A stretch of 64,000 bases of DNA from Phycisphaerales bacterium (GTDB lineage: Bacteria; Planctomycetota; Phycisphaerae; Phycisphaerales; UBA1924), in NCBI GenBank assembly GCA_029260375.1, contig JAJDDI010000066.1:1-64000 (forward strand), read 5' to 3'. Made by a program: the position numbers and the translations under genes. Under the pieces are notes generated by a model. It saw only the letters and a program-made list of their open reading frames with translations, was not told where the DNA came from and searched no databases. Shown here one piece after another: positions 26,622 through 35,742 of this stretch. The first letter of the stretch is position 1. The number at the start of each line of letters is the position of its first letter.

Positions 26622-28106
26622 GTGGCGCCGAACCCGGACATGCTGCTGCGCCAGGGCCAGGCGTGCGTGAACGCGGGCGACCACGCGGGCGCGATCGATA
26701 TCTACACGCGGTTCCTGAGGTCTGCGCCCAGCCACCCGTCGCGGCTCGGGATCTCGATCCGTGTGGGCCAGCTCATGATGCTGGCCGGGCGCCACACCAA
26801 GAGCGTGGCGCACCTGAAGAAAGTCGTTGACCGGAACACGCGCGACACGGACGCGATCTACGCCCTGGCCCAGGCCCAGGCCTTCGCCTCGATGCTCGCC
26901 GACGCGACGGCGACGGTCGAGCGCCTGCTGGCGATCGACCCGGACCACGCCGAGGGGATCGCGCGGCGCGCGACACTGCTCAACTACATCGGTCGCGCCG
27001 AGGAGGGCGGGGCGGTGCTGGACGAGGCGGCGGCGCGGGGCATCCGCCACTGGTCGATCGAGCTCGCCCTGGCGGGTCTCGCGCCCGGGCTAGGGCGGAT
27101 GGAGGAGTCGGTCGATCGCATGCGGGCGATGGTGGACGCGGGGGGGCTCGACAAGCAAGAGCACGCCGAGCTGCTTTTCAACACCGGTTACCTGCTCGAC
27201 AAGCTCGGGCGGTACGACGAGGCGTGGGAGAGCGTGACCCGGGGCAACGCGCTCGAGCCCGGCGCCTGGGACGCGGGCGCCTTCACGGCCTACATCGACG
27301 GACTGATTCAGACGCAGACGCCCGGGGCGCTGCGGGCGCTGCCCGAGCCCATGGACCGCGCCTCGGACGTGGTCCTGATCCTGGGCTCACCCCGCTCGGG
27401 CACGACGCTGCTCGAGCAGATCATCGCGTCCCACCCGCAGGCCGCGACCGCCGGCGAACTCTCGGCACTGCACGACGCTCTGCTCGGTCTCACCGGCGCC
27501 CCGGGCGGCGCCGTCGAGGATCCCCGGCGCGTGCGCCCCGCCGACATGATCAAGGCCTCGGGCGCGTACCTGAGCGAGCTGCGCGCCCGCGCGGGCAAGG
27601 CGACGCGCCGCATCGACAAGAGCCCGCCCAACTGGCAGCTGCTGGGCACGGGCTCGCGCGTGCTCCCCGAGGCGCGGGCGATCTTCTCCGAGCGCGACCC
27701 GCGCGACACCGCGATCTCGTGCGTCTTCCGTCACTTCCTCACGGGCAACCACTTCACCAAGCGTCTGGACTGGCTGGGCGTGTACCTGGCGGGCAAGCAG
27801 CGCCTTGTGCGCCACTGGGAGCGAGTGCTCCCCGAGGCGGCGCCGGGTCTTCGCTTTACGCGCGCCGTGTACGAGAACGTCGTCGCCTCGCCCGAGCCAG
27901 AGGCCAGGCGCCTCGTGGAGTTCGCGGGCTTGGAGTGGGACGACGCCTGCCTCCGCTTCGGTCAGACCAAGAAGATCGTCACAACACTCAACGCCGACCA
28001 GACTGGCAAGGGCGTCTACACCGGCTCGGCCCAGCGCTGGCGGCGATACGAGAAGCACCTGGAGCCCCTGCTTGGGGCGATGGGCGATGAGGCGCCCACC
28101 GACTGA
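26622..28106 (+). CDS. TPR-sulfotransferase fusion protein
   Basis: 494 residues from GTG 26622, chosen because GGAG lies six bases upstream; an ATG 60 bases earlier overlaps the kinase gene. Residues 5-215 are tetratricopeptide repeats (LLRQGQACVNAGDHAGAIDIYTRFLR, and similar). The C-terminal half is a sulfotransferase with the PAPS loop LILGSPRSGTTLLEQII, the KSPPNW motif and the 3'-phosphate-binding FSERDPRDTAISCVF. TPR-sulfotransferase fusions are common in planctomycetes and proteobacteria; acceptors are usually unknown, with protein-tyrosine sulfation known for some. Cytoplasmic by sequence. Confidence 0.85.
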   Translation: MAPNPDMLLRQGQACVNAGDHAGAIDIYTRFLRSAPSHPSRLGISIRVGQLMMLAGRHTKSVAHLKKVVDRNTRDTDAIYALAQAQAFASMLADATATVERLLAIDPDHAEGIARRATLLNYIGRAEEGGAVLDEAAARGIRHWSIELALAGLAPGLGRMEESVDRMRAMVDAGGLDKQEHAELLFNTGYLLDKLGRYDEAWESVTRGNALEPGAWDAGAFTAYIDGLIQTQTPGALRALPEPMDRASDVVLILGSPRSGTTLLEQIIASHPQAATAGELSALHDALLGLTGAPGGAVEDPRRVRPADMIKASGAYLSELRARAGKATRRIDKSPPNWQLLGTGSRVLPEARAIFSERDPRDTAISCVFRHFLTGNHFTKRLDWLGVYLAGKQRLVRHWERVLPEAAPGLRFTRAVYENVVASPEPEARRLVEFAGLEWDDACLRFGQTKKIVTTLNADQTGKGVYTGSAQRWRRYEKHLEPLLGAMGDEAPTD

Positions 28107-28205
28107 GCGGGGTCCCGATCTCTGCGCCGCGATCCGTGAAGTCAAGCCAGTTCCGGCGGGCTGGCGGCCCTTTCCGGGGGGGTCGCCGCCCCCTACAGTT
28201 GGCCC

Positions 28206-29741
28206 ATGCACGAGATCCTTTCCCGCCTCGGCCTTGATCGTGACCCCCGCGTCGTCCCCGCCAGCGAGGGCGGAGACGGGCGCGTCGTCAGCGTCAACCC
28301 GGCCACGGGCGAGGGCATCGCGGGCGTCAAGCTCGACACCGCCGACTCGTACGAGAAGACCGTCGCCCGCTCCGTCGAGGCGTTCAAACGCTGGCGAACG
28401 ATCCCCGCCCCCAAGCGCGGCGAGGTCATCCGCCAGATCGGCAACGCCTACCGCGACTGTCTCGAGGACCTGGGCTCGCTCGTCTCGCTGGAGATGGGCA
28501 AGATCAAGGCCGAGGGCATCGGCGAGGTGCAGGAGACGATCGACATCGCGGACTTCGCCGTCGGCCAGTCCCGCCAGCTCACGGGCATCACCATGCCCTC
28601 CGAACGCCCGATGCACGCGATGCGCGAGCAGTGGCTCCCGATGGGCCCGGTGGGCGTGATCACCGCGTTCAACTTCCCCAACGCGGTGTGGGGCTGGAAC
28701 GCGATGCTCGGCGCGGTCTGCGGCGACACCATGATCTGGAAGCCCAGCCTCATCGCGCCGCTCACCGCGATCGCGACCAACAACATCGCGCGCGATGTCG
28801 CGGCCAAGCTCGGGCACGAGGGCGTCTTCGAGCTCGTCATCGGGACCGACGCGGAGATCGGCGAGCGGATGATCGCCGACCGCAGGCTGCCGCTGATCAG
28901 CGCGACCGGCTCGTGCCGCATGGGTCGGCACGTGGGCCAGGTCGTCGCGGGGCGTCTTGGCAAGTGCCTGCTGGAACTGGGCGGGAACAACGCGGTCATC
29001 GTCGAGCCCGACGCGGACCTGGACATGGCCGTCAAGAGCACAGTGTTCGGTTCGGTGGGAACGTGCGGGCAGCGCTGCACCTCCTCTCGCCGCCTTTTCC
29101 TGCACGAATCGATCGCCGACGGGTTCTGCGACAAGCTGGTGAGCGCGTACCAGACCATCCGCATCGGCGACCCGCTCGACGACAACACGCTCGTCGGACC
29201 GATTATCTCCGACGATTCCGCGGCCCGGTTCGAGAGCGCGATCGCCCAGGCGAAGAGCCAGGGCGGCGAGGTGCTCGTCGGAGGCGGGCGTGTGGACGCT
29301 GGCGCCCTCCCACAGAAACTTCGGAAGGGCTCGTACGTCCAGCCTACGATCATCCGTGCGCCAGGGAGCAACGAGCTGCCCGTCGCGCAGGAGGAGACGT
29401 TCGCACCGATCCTCTACGTGTTCACATACCGTGAACTCGATGAGGCGATCGCGATGCAGAACTCGGTGGACCAGGGGCTCAGCTCGGCGATCTTCGCCGG
29501 CTCCGTCCGATCCGCCGGGCGATTCTTGGATCCCTCGGGCGCCGGCTCGGACTGCGGTCTGGCGTACGTGAATCTGGGAACGAGCGGCGCCGAGATCGGC
29601 GGCGCGTTCGGGGGCGAGAAGGACACCGGGGGCGGACGAGAGTCCGGCTCGGACGCTTGGAAGGCGTACATGCGACGCCAAACGTGCACCACCAACTTTG
29701 GAGATGAGTTTGCTCTGGCACAGGGGATCCGCTTTGAGTGA
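28206..29741 (+). CDS. Aldehyde dehydrogenase, ALDH7 (alpha-aminoadipic semialdehyde) type
   Basis: 511 residues. NAD-binding and catalytic elements: GVITAFNFPNAVWGWN, WKPS, SATGSCRMGRHV, LELGGNNAVIV and the nucleophile in GQRCTSSRRLFLH. The subfamily-specific C-terminal signature NLGTSGAEIGGAFGGEKDTGGGRESGSDAWKAY identifies ALDH7A1/AmaB-like enzymes, which oxidise alpha-aminoadipic semialdehyde to aminoadipate in lysine breakdown, though other aldehydes are possible. Its stop overlaps the start region of rpiA. Confidence 0.93.
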   Translation: MHEILSRLGLDRDPRVVPASEGGDGRVVSVNPATGEGIAGVKLDTADSYEKTVARSVEAFKRWRTIPAPKRGEVIRQIGNAYRDCLEDLGSLVSLEMGKIKAEGIGEVQETIDIADFAVGQSRQLTGITMPSERPMHAMREQWLPMGPVGVITAFNFPNAVWGWNAMLGAVCGDTMIWKPSLIAPLTAIATNNIARDVAAKLGHEGVFELVIGTDAEIGERMIADRRLPLISATGSCRMGRHVGQVVAGRLGKCLLELGGNNAVIVEPDADLDMAVKSTVFGSVGTCGQRCTSSRRLFLHESIADGFCDKLVSAYQTIRIGDPLDDNTLVGPIISDDSAARFESAIAQAKSQGGEVLVGGGRVDAGALPQKLRKGSYVQPTIIRAPGSNELPVAQEETFAPILYVFTYRELDEAIAMQNSVDQGLSSAIFAGSVRSAGRFLDPSGAGSDCGLAYVNLGTSGAEIGGAFGGEKDTGGGRESGSDAWKAYMRRQTCTTNFGDEFALAQGIRFE

Positions 29742-30438
29742 CCAAAGAGTCGCCGACGCGCTCGCCGAGGCTGCGGTCTCGAGTGTGGTGTCCGGCATGA
29801 CCGTCGGTCTGGGTGCAGGCGCCACCGCGGCACGGGGCGTGAGAGCGCTCGCCGAGCGCGTGCGTGAGAACAAGCTCGAGATCAAGTGCGTCGCCGCGTC
29901 CGAGGCGACGGAGGTGATCGCCCGCGAGCTCGGGCTTGAGATCCTCGAGTTCGCACTCGTCGAGGAGCTGGATCTGCTCATCGACGGCGCCGACGAGGTG
30001 GATCGCAACCTCAACGTCATGAAGGGCAGCCGCGGCGCGATGACACGCGAACGCATGCTCGCCTGGACCTGCCGGCACACGATCTTCATGGTCGGTGAGC
30101 ACAAGGTCTCCGATCAGATCGGCGCCAAGTGCTCGCTCGCCGTCGCCGTCATGGCCTTCGGCCTCGCCTCCATCCGCGCCGCCCTGCGAGATCTGGGCCT
30201 CAACGGCGTCTGCCGACGCGAGATGAACGGTGACCTCTTCGTCACCGACAACGGCAACCTCATCCTCGACCTCTCGCTCCGCGGCGACGAGAACCTCCAG
30301 CAACTCGGCGCCGCCCTCAATGACATCCCGGGCGTCGTCGATCACGGGCTCTTCCTCTCCGAGGCCGACGAGATCCTCATCGAGACCGAGCGCGGCGCCG
30401 TCGAACGACTCGCCCGAGAAGACGAGCCTGCCAACTAG
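29734..30438 (+). CDS. rpiA: Ribose-5-phosphate isomerase A
   Basis: Interconverts ribose-5-phosphate and ribulose-5-phosphate in the pentose-phosphate pathway. TTG at 29734, overlapping the ALDH stop (TTGAGTGA) and preceded by AGGGGA six bases upstream, aligns best with the family N-terminus (SDQRVADALAEAAVSSVVSGMTVGLGAGATAARG); an ATG at 29698 is an alternative. Catalytic residues appear in place: DGADE, Lys of MKGSRGA and Glu of TRER at the expected 9-residue spacing, though the usual KGGGGA loop is KGSRGA. The stop codon lies in an inverted-repeat element shared with the convergent cupin gene. About 234 residues. Confidence 0.88.
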   Translation: MSDQRVADALAEAAVSSVVSGMTVGLGAGATAARGVRALAERVRENKLEIKCVAASEATEVIARELGLEILEFALVEELDLLIDGADEVDRNLNVMKGSRGAMTRERMLAWTCRHTIFMVGEHKVSDQIGAKCSLAVAVMAFGLASIRAALRDLGLNGVCRREMNGDLFVTDNGNLILDLSLRGDENLQQLGAALNDIPGVVDHGLFLSEADEILIETERGAVERLAREDEPAN

Positions 30439-30676
30439 CCCGGACCGTGAGTGACGGGCCTCTGTCTCTTCCGTCCTCTACCCAGCCTTCGATCGCAAAC
30501 GCGGTCGGCGCTGGACCATCCCACCGTGGACGATGGTGAATGGGCAAGAGGCAGTTGGGGCGGAGAGCCCCGGTGGTTGGTTCCGTCATCCCATTGCCCA
30601 TTGCCCAATAGGGCGGACGCAGGCTTGGCAGAAACTGAAGAATGCGGAGGCCCGTCACTGACGTTCCGGGCTAGTT
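30433..30676. repeat. Inverted-repeat element between convergent genes
   Basis: A 30-bp arm at 30433-30462 matches the reverse complement of 30647-30676 at 28 of 30 positions. Both arms begin AACTAGCCCGGA, so the TAG stops of rpiA (plus strand) and of the cupin gene (minus strand) are the same element sequence read from each side. The ~184-bp interior has further pairing (GAATGGGCAA with TTGCCCATTG). It holds no gene. It may be a MITE-like insertion or a bidirectional terminator. Confidence 0.75.
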
Positions 30677-31039
30677 CTTCCCGACCGCGTCCACGCCCGT
30701 CCCCTCGCTCACCGGGCTGAACAGGTCCAGGATCAGGCACCGCTCGATCGCATGGCACGCGTGCGGCACATTGGCCGGCAGCGCCAGCACCTGCCCACCC
30801 TCAAGCATGACCTCCTCCGTCGCCTCGCCACCCACGGGCCCGACGTGGAACCGGGCCCGCCCCGAGAGCATGACGACCATCTGCTCGTTCTCGTGATGGT
30901 GCTGGGGGACCGTGAACCCCCGGTGGAGCGTCACGCGCGAGATCATCATCCGCTCGCCCACGATCCGCTCCCGGTCGATCAGGTCTATGGGGTGGTCGGT
31001 CTCAAGCTCGGACCAAGTAAGTACTCGTGCGGTTGTCAT
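30671..31039 (-). CDS. Cupin-domain protein
   Basis: 122-residue single-cupin protein. Start at ATG 31039 with GGAGG six bases upstream; the same frame remains open much further but is antisense to threonine aldolase. The first cupin motif QHHHENEQMVVMLSGRARFHVG carries the metal-binding histidines, and the second PANVPHACHAIE completes the site. Substrate unknown; small cupins of this type are sugar-isomerase-like, dioxygenase-like or regulatory. It converges on rpiA, sharing the inverted-repeat element at its stop, and is divergent from threonine aldolase. Confidence 0.85.
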   Translation of the reverse strand: MTTARVLTWSELETDHPIDLIDRERIVGERMMISRVTLHRGFTVPQHHHENEQMVVMLSGRARFHVGPVGGEATEEVMLEGGQVLALPANVPHACHAIERCLILDLFSPVSEGTGVDAVGKN

Positions 31040-31114
31040 GGCGGGCCTCCAGAGCAATTCTACTCTCGGCGGGCGTGAGCGATGCGGTACCCTGCCCCCC
31101 GGAGACCAACGCCC

Positions 31115-32158
31115 ATGCCCGAAGCGATCGATCTCAGGTCCGACACCGTCACCCGCCCGACCTCGGCCATGTGGGAGGCGATGCGCGCCGCGCCCCTGGG
31201 CGATGATGTTCTGGGCGACGAGCCGACGGTCAACCGCCTCCAAGAACGCGTCGCGGCGGAGCTGGGAAAGGACAGCGCCTGCTTCTTCCCCAGCGGGACG
31301 ATGGCAAACCAGGCCGCAATCCGCGCCAGCACCCAGCCCGGCGACGAGGTCATCTGCCACCCAACCGCCCACATCTACCACTACGAATCGGGCGCCCCCG
31401 CAGCGCTCTCGGGCGTGACGCTCCGCTTCGCCGATGGCGAGCGCGGCATGTACGCCCCCGACGCCCTCTCCGCCTGCGTCCGCCCCGAAAACCACCACTT
31501 CGCTCCCGCGAGGCTGGCCGTCATCGAGAACACCTCCAACGGCGGCGGCGGCAGCGTCTGGCCGATCGACCTCGTACGCGATGTGACGGACCGGGCCCGA
31601 GGCCACGCCCTCCGGACCCACCTCGACGGCGCCCGCCTCTGGAACGCCTCGGTCGCCTCGGGCGCCGCGCCACGCGACTACGCCAAGCACTTCGACACCG
31701 TCTCGGTCTGCTTCTCCAAGGGCCTGGGCGCCCCGGTCGGCTCGGCCGTCGCGGGCGACGCGCAGACAATGAAGCGGGTCTACCGATTCCGCAAGATGTT
31801 CGGCGGCGCCATGCGCCAGTCGGGCATGCTCGCCGCCGCGTGCCTGCACGCGCTCGACCACCATATCGACCGCCTCGCCGAGGACCACGCCCACGCCAAA
31901 CGCCTGGCCCGGGCGCTGGCTGAGCTGGAGCCGCTCAGCATCGACGCCGAGTCCGTCGAGACCAACATCGCCTACGTGACGGTCGATCCAGAGTGGGGAC
32001 CCGCGAGCACGCTTGTCAAGAGCCTCGAGTCCCGCGGCGTGCGCGCCTTCGCCAGCGCCCCGGACCAGATCCGCATGGTAACGCACCTCGACGTGACCCG
32101 CCCGATGATCGACCGCGCGATCGAGATTATCGTCGAGTGCCTGAGTGTCAGCGCCTGA
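31115..32158 (+). CDS. Low-specificity L-threonine aldolase
   Basis: 347-residue fold-type-I PLP enzyme cleaving threonine or allo-threonine to glycine and acetaldehyde. Start at ATG 31115, where MPEAIDLRSDTVTRPT matches the family. Other marks: GDDVLGDEPTVNRLQERVAAELGK, FFPSGTMANQ, ENTSNGGGG, HLDGARLWNA, and the PLP lysine in SVCFSKGLGAPVGSAVAG. Stop near the start of the TPR gene 11 bases downstream, so the two may be cotranscribed. Confidence 0.93.
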   Translation: MPEAIDLRSDTVTRPTSAMWEAMRAAPLGDDVLGDEPTVNRLQERVAAELGKDSACFFPSGTMANQAAIRASTQPGDEVICHPTAHIYHYESGAPAALSGVTLRFADGERGMYAPDALSACVRPENHHFAPARLAVIENTSNGGGGSVWPIDLVRDVTDRARGHALRTHLDGARLWNASVASGAAPRDYAKHFDTVSVCFSKGLGAPVGSAVAGDAQTMKRVYRFRKMFGGAMRQSGMLAAACLHALDHHIDRLAEDHAHAKRLARALAELEPLSIDAESVETNIAYVTVDPEWGPASTLVKSLESRGVRAFASAPDQIRMVTHLDVTRPMIDRAIEIIVECLSVSA

Positions 32159-32169
32159 GGGAGCCCGCG

Positions 32170-33114
32170 ATGAAACCAGTATTGATTGTCCTCGCTCTGT
32201 GCGCCGCTGTCACTGATGGAATCGCGCAGCCCGAAGCGACCGCGCCAGACGCCGACCGCCCCGTTGAAGCCACCAGCCTGTTCGGCGAGCCGCTGCTCCG
32301 CCCGGAACTGTCCGACGCGTTCCGCGAGAAACAGGAGGCACTGCTCGCCGAGGCCCGCAAGGAGCTTGAGGCCAACCCCGAAGACGAGTTGGCCTGGATC
32401 TGGGTCGGGCGTCGGCTGGCGTATCTGGGACGCTATCAGGACGCCATCGTGCACTACACCCAAGCCCTTGAGCGCTTTCCCGACAGCTACAAGCTGAGGC
32501 GCCACCGGGGTCACCGGTACATGACGATCCGCCAGTTCGACAAGGCGATGAAGGATTTGAACGAGGCCGTCCGGCTCTCGAACTCTGAGTTCGACGAGTT
32601 TGAGCCTGATGGTCTGCCAAACGTCAAGGGTGTGCCGCGATCGACGACCAAATCAAACATCTGGTACCACCTCGCACTCTGCTGGTCATTCACAGGCAGT
32701 GACGACACTGCGAGCCGGATTATGTACACGGGCCGGAAGGTCGCACAGGAACGAGCGCACAACGACGACATGAGGTGCGCGATGGCGTACTGGCTGGCCC
32801 TATGGAATCTCGACGACGAGCGGAGCCTGAAGTTGGTGCTGGAGCCGATCAGCGCGGACATGGATGTCATTGAAAACCACGACTACCACCGCCTGCTGCT
32901 GCTGTTCAAGGGGGAGCTGACCGAGGCCGACCTGCTCGAAGACCTCGACGAGGGCGTCGCCACGCCAACCATCCTCTACGGCGTCTCCCAGCACCGAAAG
33001 CTCAACGGCGACGACACGGGCTGCCGCGAGCTGCTCGAACGCATCATCGAGGACGGGAACTGGGCCGCGTTCGGCTCCATCGCGGCCGAGGCGGATCTGG
33101 CTCGCATGGATTGA
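32170..33114 (+). CDS. Secreted TPR-repeat protein
   Basis: 314 residues with an N-terminal signal segment (VLIVLALCAAVTDGIAQ). The mature protein holds tetratricopeptide-like helices at about 60-150 (AWIWVGRRLAYLGRYQDAIVHYTQALERFPDSYKLRRHRGHRY, MTIRQFDKAMKDLNEAV) and a further helical C-terminal region. No catalytic motif is visible. ATG with GGGAG nearby. Probably an extracytoplasmic scaffold. It converges with icd. Confidence 0.8.
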   Translation: MKPVLIVLALCAAVTDGIAQPEATAPDADRPVEATSLFGEPLLRPELSDAFREKQEALLAEARKELEANPEDELAWIWVGRRLAYLGRYQDAIVHYTQALERFPDSYKLRRHRGHRYMTIRQFDKAMKDLNEAVRLSNSEFDEFEPDGLPNVKGVPRSTTKSNIWYHLALCWSFTGSDDTASRIMYTGRKVAQERAHNDDMRCAMAYWLALWNLDDERSLKLVLEPISADMDVIENHDYHRLLLLFKGELTEADLLEDLDEGVATPTILYGVSQHRKLNGDDTGCRELLERIIEDGNWAAFGSIAAEADLARMD

Positions 33115-33201
33115 TCGGTGCCACGGATTACCCCAAATGGGAAGCCGTGCTCTTGGTGAGCCCAGCACGGCCGCCGCTGCGCGGTCAGCCGTGGCGCCGC
33201 C

Positions 33202-34689
33202 TTACTGCCCCTGCGCCAGCGAGAACCCCCGCTCCCCGTCGTAGTTCTTCAGCGGCTGGAAGTCCGCCACCTCGAACTTCTCCGCGATCCGGCGCAGGAT
33301 GTGGATCGTCGGACCCTGCCCGATCTGCCCGATCAGGTGCTTGTCCTCCAGCTCGAACCGCACACGGAAGTAGTCCACGACCTCGGTGTACACCGAACCC
33401 GAGGGCCAGACCTGCGTGCCGCGGCTGGAGATCATCGTCAGCTTGAACGGCGTCCCGACCGCCAGGCGTTCGAGCTTCTGCGCCAGCTCCAGCGGTGGCG
33501 TCGTCGTCGCGATGTAGATGTCGCACCCGACCACGTCGCAGCGCTGCTGCGTGAAGGTCTGCATGAGGCGGTTGACGCTGGGGCGGACGGGCGGGCTGTA
33601 GGTCAATGTATCGTGCGTGGGCACGGGCTTGGCCTCCTGCTCGCTGGGCTGCTGCCCGAGGTGGTCGATGATCGCCCGGGCGAAGTCGCTGGTGCCCACG
33701 GGCTCGGTCTCGGGGCTGCCGAAGTCGCCCGTGTGCACGCCGTGCTCCAGGGTCGCCAGCAGCGCGTTCTCGATGACGCCCGCCCGCTTGAGCAGGCCCA
33801 GGTGGCGCAGCAGCATCAGCCCCGAGAGCAGCAGGCTCGTCGGGTTGCCGACGCCCTTGCCCGCGATGTCCGGCGCCGTGCCGTGGACCGCCTCGAAGAT
33901 CGAGATCTGATCGCCGATGTTGGCGCTGGGCGCAAAGCCCAGCCCGCCGACCAGCCCCGCGGCCAAGTCAGAAACGATGTCGCCCTGCAGGTTGGGCAGC
34001 ACGATCATCTCGTACGTCTGCGGCTTGAGCACCAGGTTCATGCACAGCGCGTCGATGATCACGTCCGCCTTCTCGATCTCCGGGTAGTCGTCGCCGACCG
34101 TGCGGAAGCGCTCGAGGAACAGGCCGTCGGTCATCTTCATGATGTTGGCCTTGTGCCCGCAATACACTTTCTTCAGCCCCAGGCGTTTGGCGGCCTGGAA
34201 CGCGAACTCGTGCACCTGGTCGCAGCCCGGCGCCGTGATCAGGCGCTTGCACTCGACCACGTCGCTTGTCAGGCGCGCCTCAACGCCGCCATAGGTGTCC
34301 TCGACGTTCTCGCGAACGATGTACATGTCCACGGGCACGCCAGCGCGGCTAAAGACCGTGTCCACGCCCGGCAGGCTCTGGAAGTGGCGCAGGTTCGCGA
34401 AGGCGCCGAAGGTCTTGCGCAGCGTGACGTTGATCGACTTGCCGCCCCCGCCGATGGGCGTGCCCATGGGCCCCTTGTAGAGCACGCCGCAGCGTTCGAT
34501 GGTCTCCACGGCCTCATCGGTGATGCCGCGGCTCTCGCCGCCCGCGAAGACCGACCGGCCCATCTGGACCTCCTCGAAGTCCACGTAGTCCGAGACCCCC
34601 GCCTCCCTGAAGACCTCTAGGCAGGCGTTCATGATCTCGGGCCCGATCCCGTCTCCGGGGGCGAGGGCGATGGTGGCGCGGTCGGACAT
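33202..34689 (-). CDS. icd: Isocitrate dehydrogenase (Thermus-type, extended C-terminus)
   Basis: 495 residues, matching the ~496-residue Thermus thermophilus enzyme rather than the shorter E. coli type. The N-terminal and core parts have APGDGIGPEIMNA, RKTFGAFANLR, VRENVEDTYGGVEAR, the PNLQGDIVSDLAAGLVGGLGFAPSANIGD segment and AVHGTAPDIAGKGVGNPTSLLLSG. About 140 residues beyond the core form the extra C-terminal domain of this subtype. It oxidatively decarboxylates isocitrate in the TCA cycle; cofactor not certain from sequence. Last gene of a tolC-like/tsaC/icd run on the minus strand, with ribosome-binding AGGAG upstream. Confidence 0.92.
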   Translation of the reverse strand: MSDRATIALAPGDGIGPEIMNACLEVFREAGVSDYVDFEEVQMGRSVFAGGESRGITDEAVETIERCGVLYKGPMGTPIGGGGKSINVTLRKTFGAFANLRHFQSLPGVDTVFSRAGVPVDMYIVRENVEDTYGGVEARLTSDVVECKRLITAPGCDQVHEFAFQAAKRLGLKKVYCGHKANIMKMTDGLFLERFRTVGDDYPEIEKADVIIDALCMNLVLKPQTYEMIVLPNLQGDIVSDLAAGLVGGLGFAPSANIGDQISIFEAVHGTAPDIAGKGVGNPTSLLLSGLMLLRHLGLLKRAGVIENALLATLEHGVHTGDFGSPETEPVGTSDFARAIIDHLGQQPSEQEAKPVPTHDTLTYSPPVRPSVNRLMQTFTQQRCDVVGCDIYIATTTPPLELAQKLERLAVGTPFKLTMISSRGTQVWPSGSVYTEVVDYFRVRFELEDKHLIGQIGQGPTIHILRRIAEKFEVADFQPLKNYDGERGFSLAQGQ

Positions 34690-34748
34690 GGTGCGAGGTC
34701 TCCTGGGCAGGACACTAGGCCCGGGCGAGATGGTTCTCGGGCGCGGGC

Positions 34749-35735
34749 TCAGCCTGCATCGGCCGCCCGGGTCAGGCGCTCAAGCACCGCCGCCCAGATC
34801 GCCCGCTCATCCGCGGTTTCAGCCGATCTCGGGGGACTCTCCACCGCGATCAAGGCCGGGTTCTGCCCGTCCGCTTCCCGCAGCGCCGCGTACAGCCCCG
34901 CGCCGAATCCCCGAGCGTCCGAGGGCAGGCGCAGCATCTGCGCGTCCGGACCGATCTCGAACGCACCCCGGGCGATGACCACCGCCGGCCCCGGGCGCCG
35001 GGTCCGCAGGCTCCCGAGCCCGTCCTGACCCGTGAACAGCCGGGTGGTGGCCCGGGGGGCGTAGTGGGGGCCGAGCAGCCCCGGCGACCGGATGTCCGAG
35101 CCTTCCCCGGGCACGTACCCGAGCACGGGCGACCCGAGGACCGCCGCGACCTGCTCGGGACCGATCACGCCCGGACGCAGCACCCGCGCCGGGCTCTGCG
35201 TCAGGTCGAGGACCGTCGATTCGATCCCGGCGACGCAGGCGCCCCCGTCCAGCACGTAGACCTGGTCCTCGCTGAACGAATCGCGGACATGCTCGGCGCA
35301 CGTGGGCGACACCCCGCCCGACGGGTTGGCGCTGGGCCCGACGATCCCCTCGCCCAGCTGCTCGATCAGCGCCAGCGCCAGCGGGTGGTCCGGGCAGCGC
35401 AGCGCGACCGTCTCCCCCCCGCCCGTGACGATGCTCGGCACGCGTTCGCTGCGGGGCAGCACCAGCGTCAGCGGCCCAGGCCAGAACGCGTCGGCCAATC
35501 GCTGCGCGGCGTCGGGCCAGTTCGCAGAGTATGCCCGGGCCATCTCCGCGCCGTCCACGTGCACGATCAGCGGGTTTCGCGCCGGGCGCCCCTTGAGCGC
35601 GAACACCGACGCGACCGCGTTCTCGTCCGTCGCGACCGCGCCCAGGCCGTAGACCGTTTCAGTCGGGAAGGCGACGAGCCCGCCGGAGCGCAGGCGTTTC
35701 ACGCAGGCGTCGATCCGGTTGGCGGGAGAGCTCAC
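34749..35735 (-). CDS. tsaC: L-threonylcarbamoyladenylate synthase (Sua5-type)
   Basis: 328 residues: an N-terminal YrdC domain (about 10-200: GGLVAFPTETVYGLGAVA, KGRPARNPLIVHV, FWPGPLTLVL, GPSANPSGGVSPT) plus a linker and C-terminal Sua5 domain, with SPGLLGPHYAPRAT at the junction. It makes threonylcarbamoyl-AMP for the t6A modification of tRNA at position 37. GTG start at 35735 follows GAGG and lies seven bases after the stop of the TolC-like gene, so the two are translated from one transcript. Cytoplasmic. Confidence 0.93.
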   Translation of the reverse strand: MSSPANRIDACVKRLRSGGLVAFPTETVYGLGAVATDENAVASVFALKGRPARNPLIVHVDGAEMARAYSANWPDAAQRLADAFWPGPLTLVLPRSERVPSIVTGGGETVALRCPDHPLALALIEQLGEGIVGPSANPSGGVSPTCAEHVRDSFSEDQVYVLDGGACVAGIESTVLDLTQSPARVLRPGVIGPEQVAAVLGSPVLGYVPGEGSDIRSPGLLGPHYAPRATTRLFTGQDGLGSLRTRRPGPAVVIARGAFEIGPDAQMLRLPSDARGFGAGLYAALREADGQNPALIAVESPPRSAETADERAIWAAVLERLTRAADAG

Positions 35736-35742
35736 CGGGTCC

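Noticed and set aside
27387-30104. 905-residue minus-strand frame opposite the sulfotransferase, ALDH and rpiA genes
   Set aside because: It spans three clearly recognisable plus-strand genes and shows only composition-driven sequence.
30439-30670. A small gene in the interior of the inverted-repeat element
   Set aside because: Short frames exist in several phases but none has a ribosome-binding site or a family resemblance; the strong inverted arms explain the region better.
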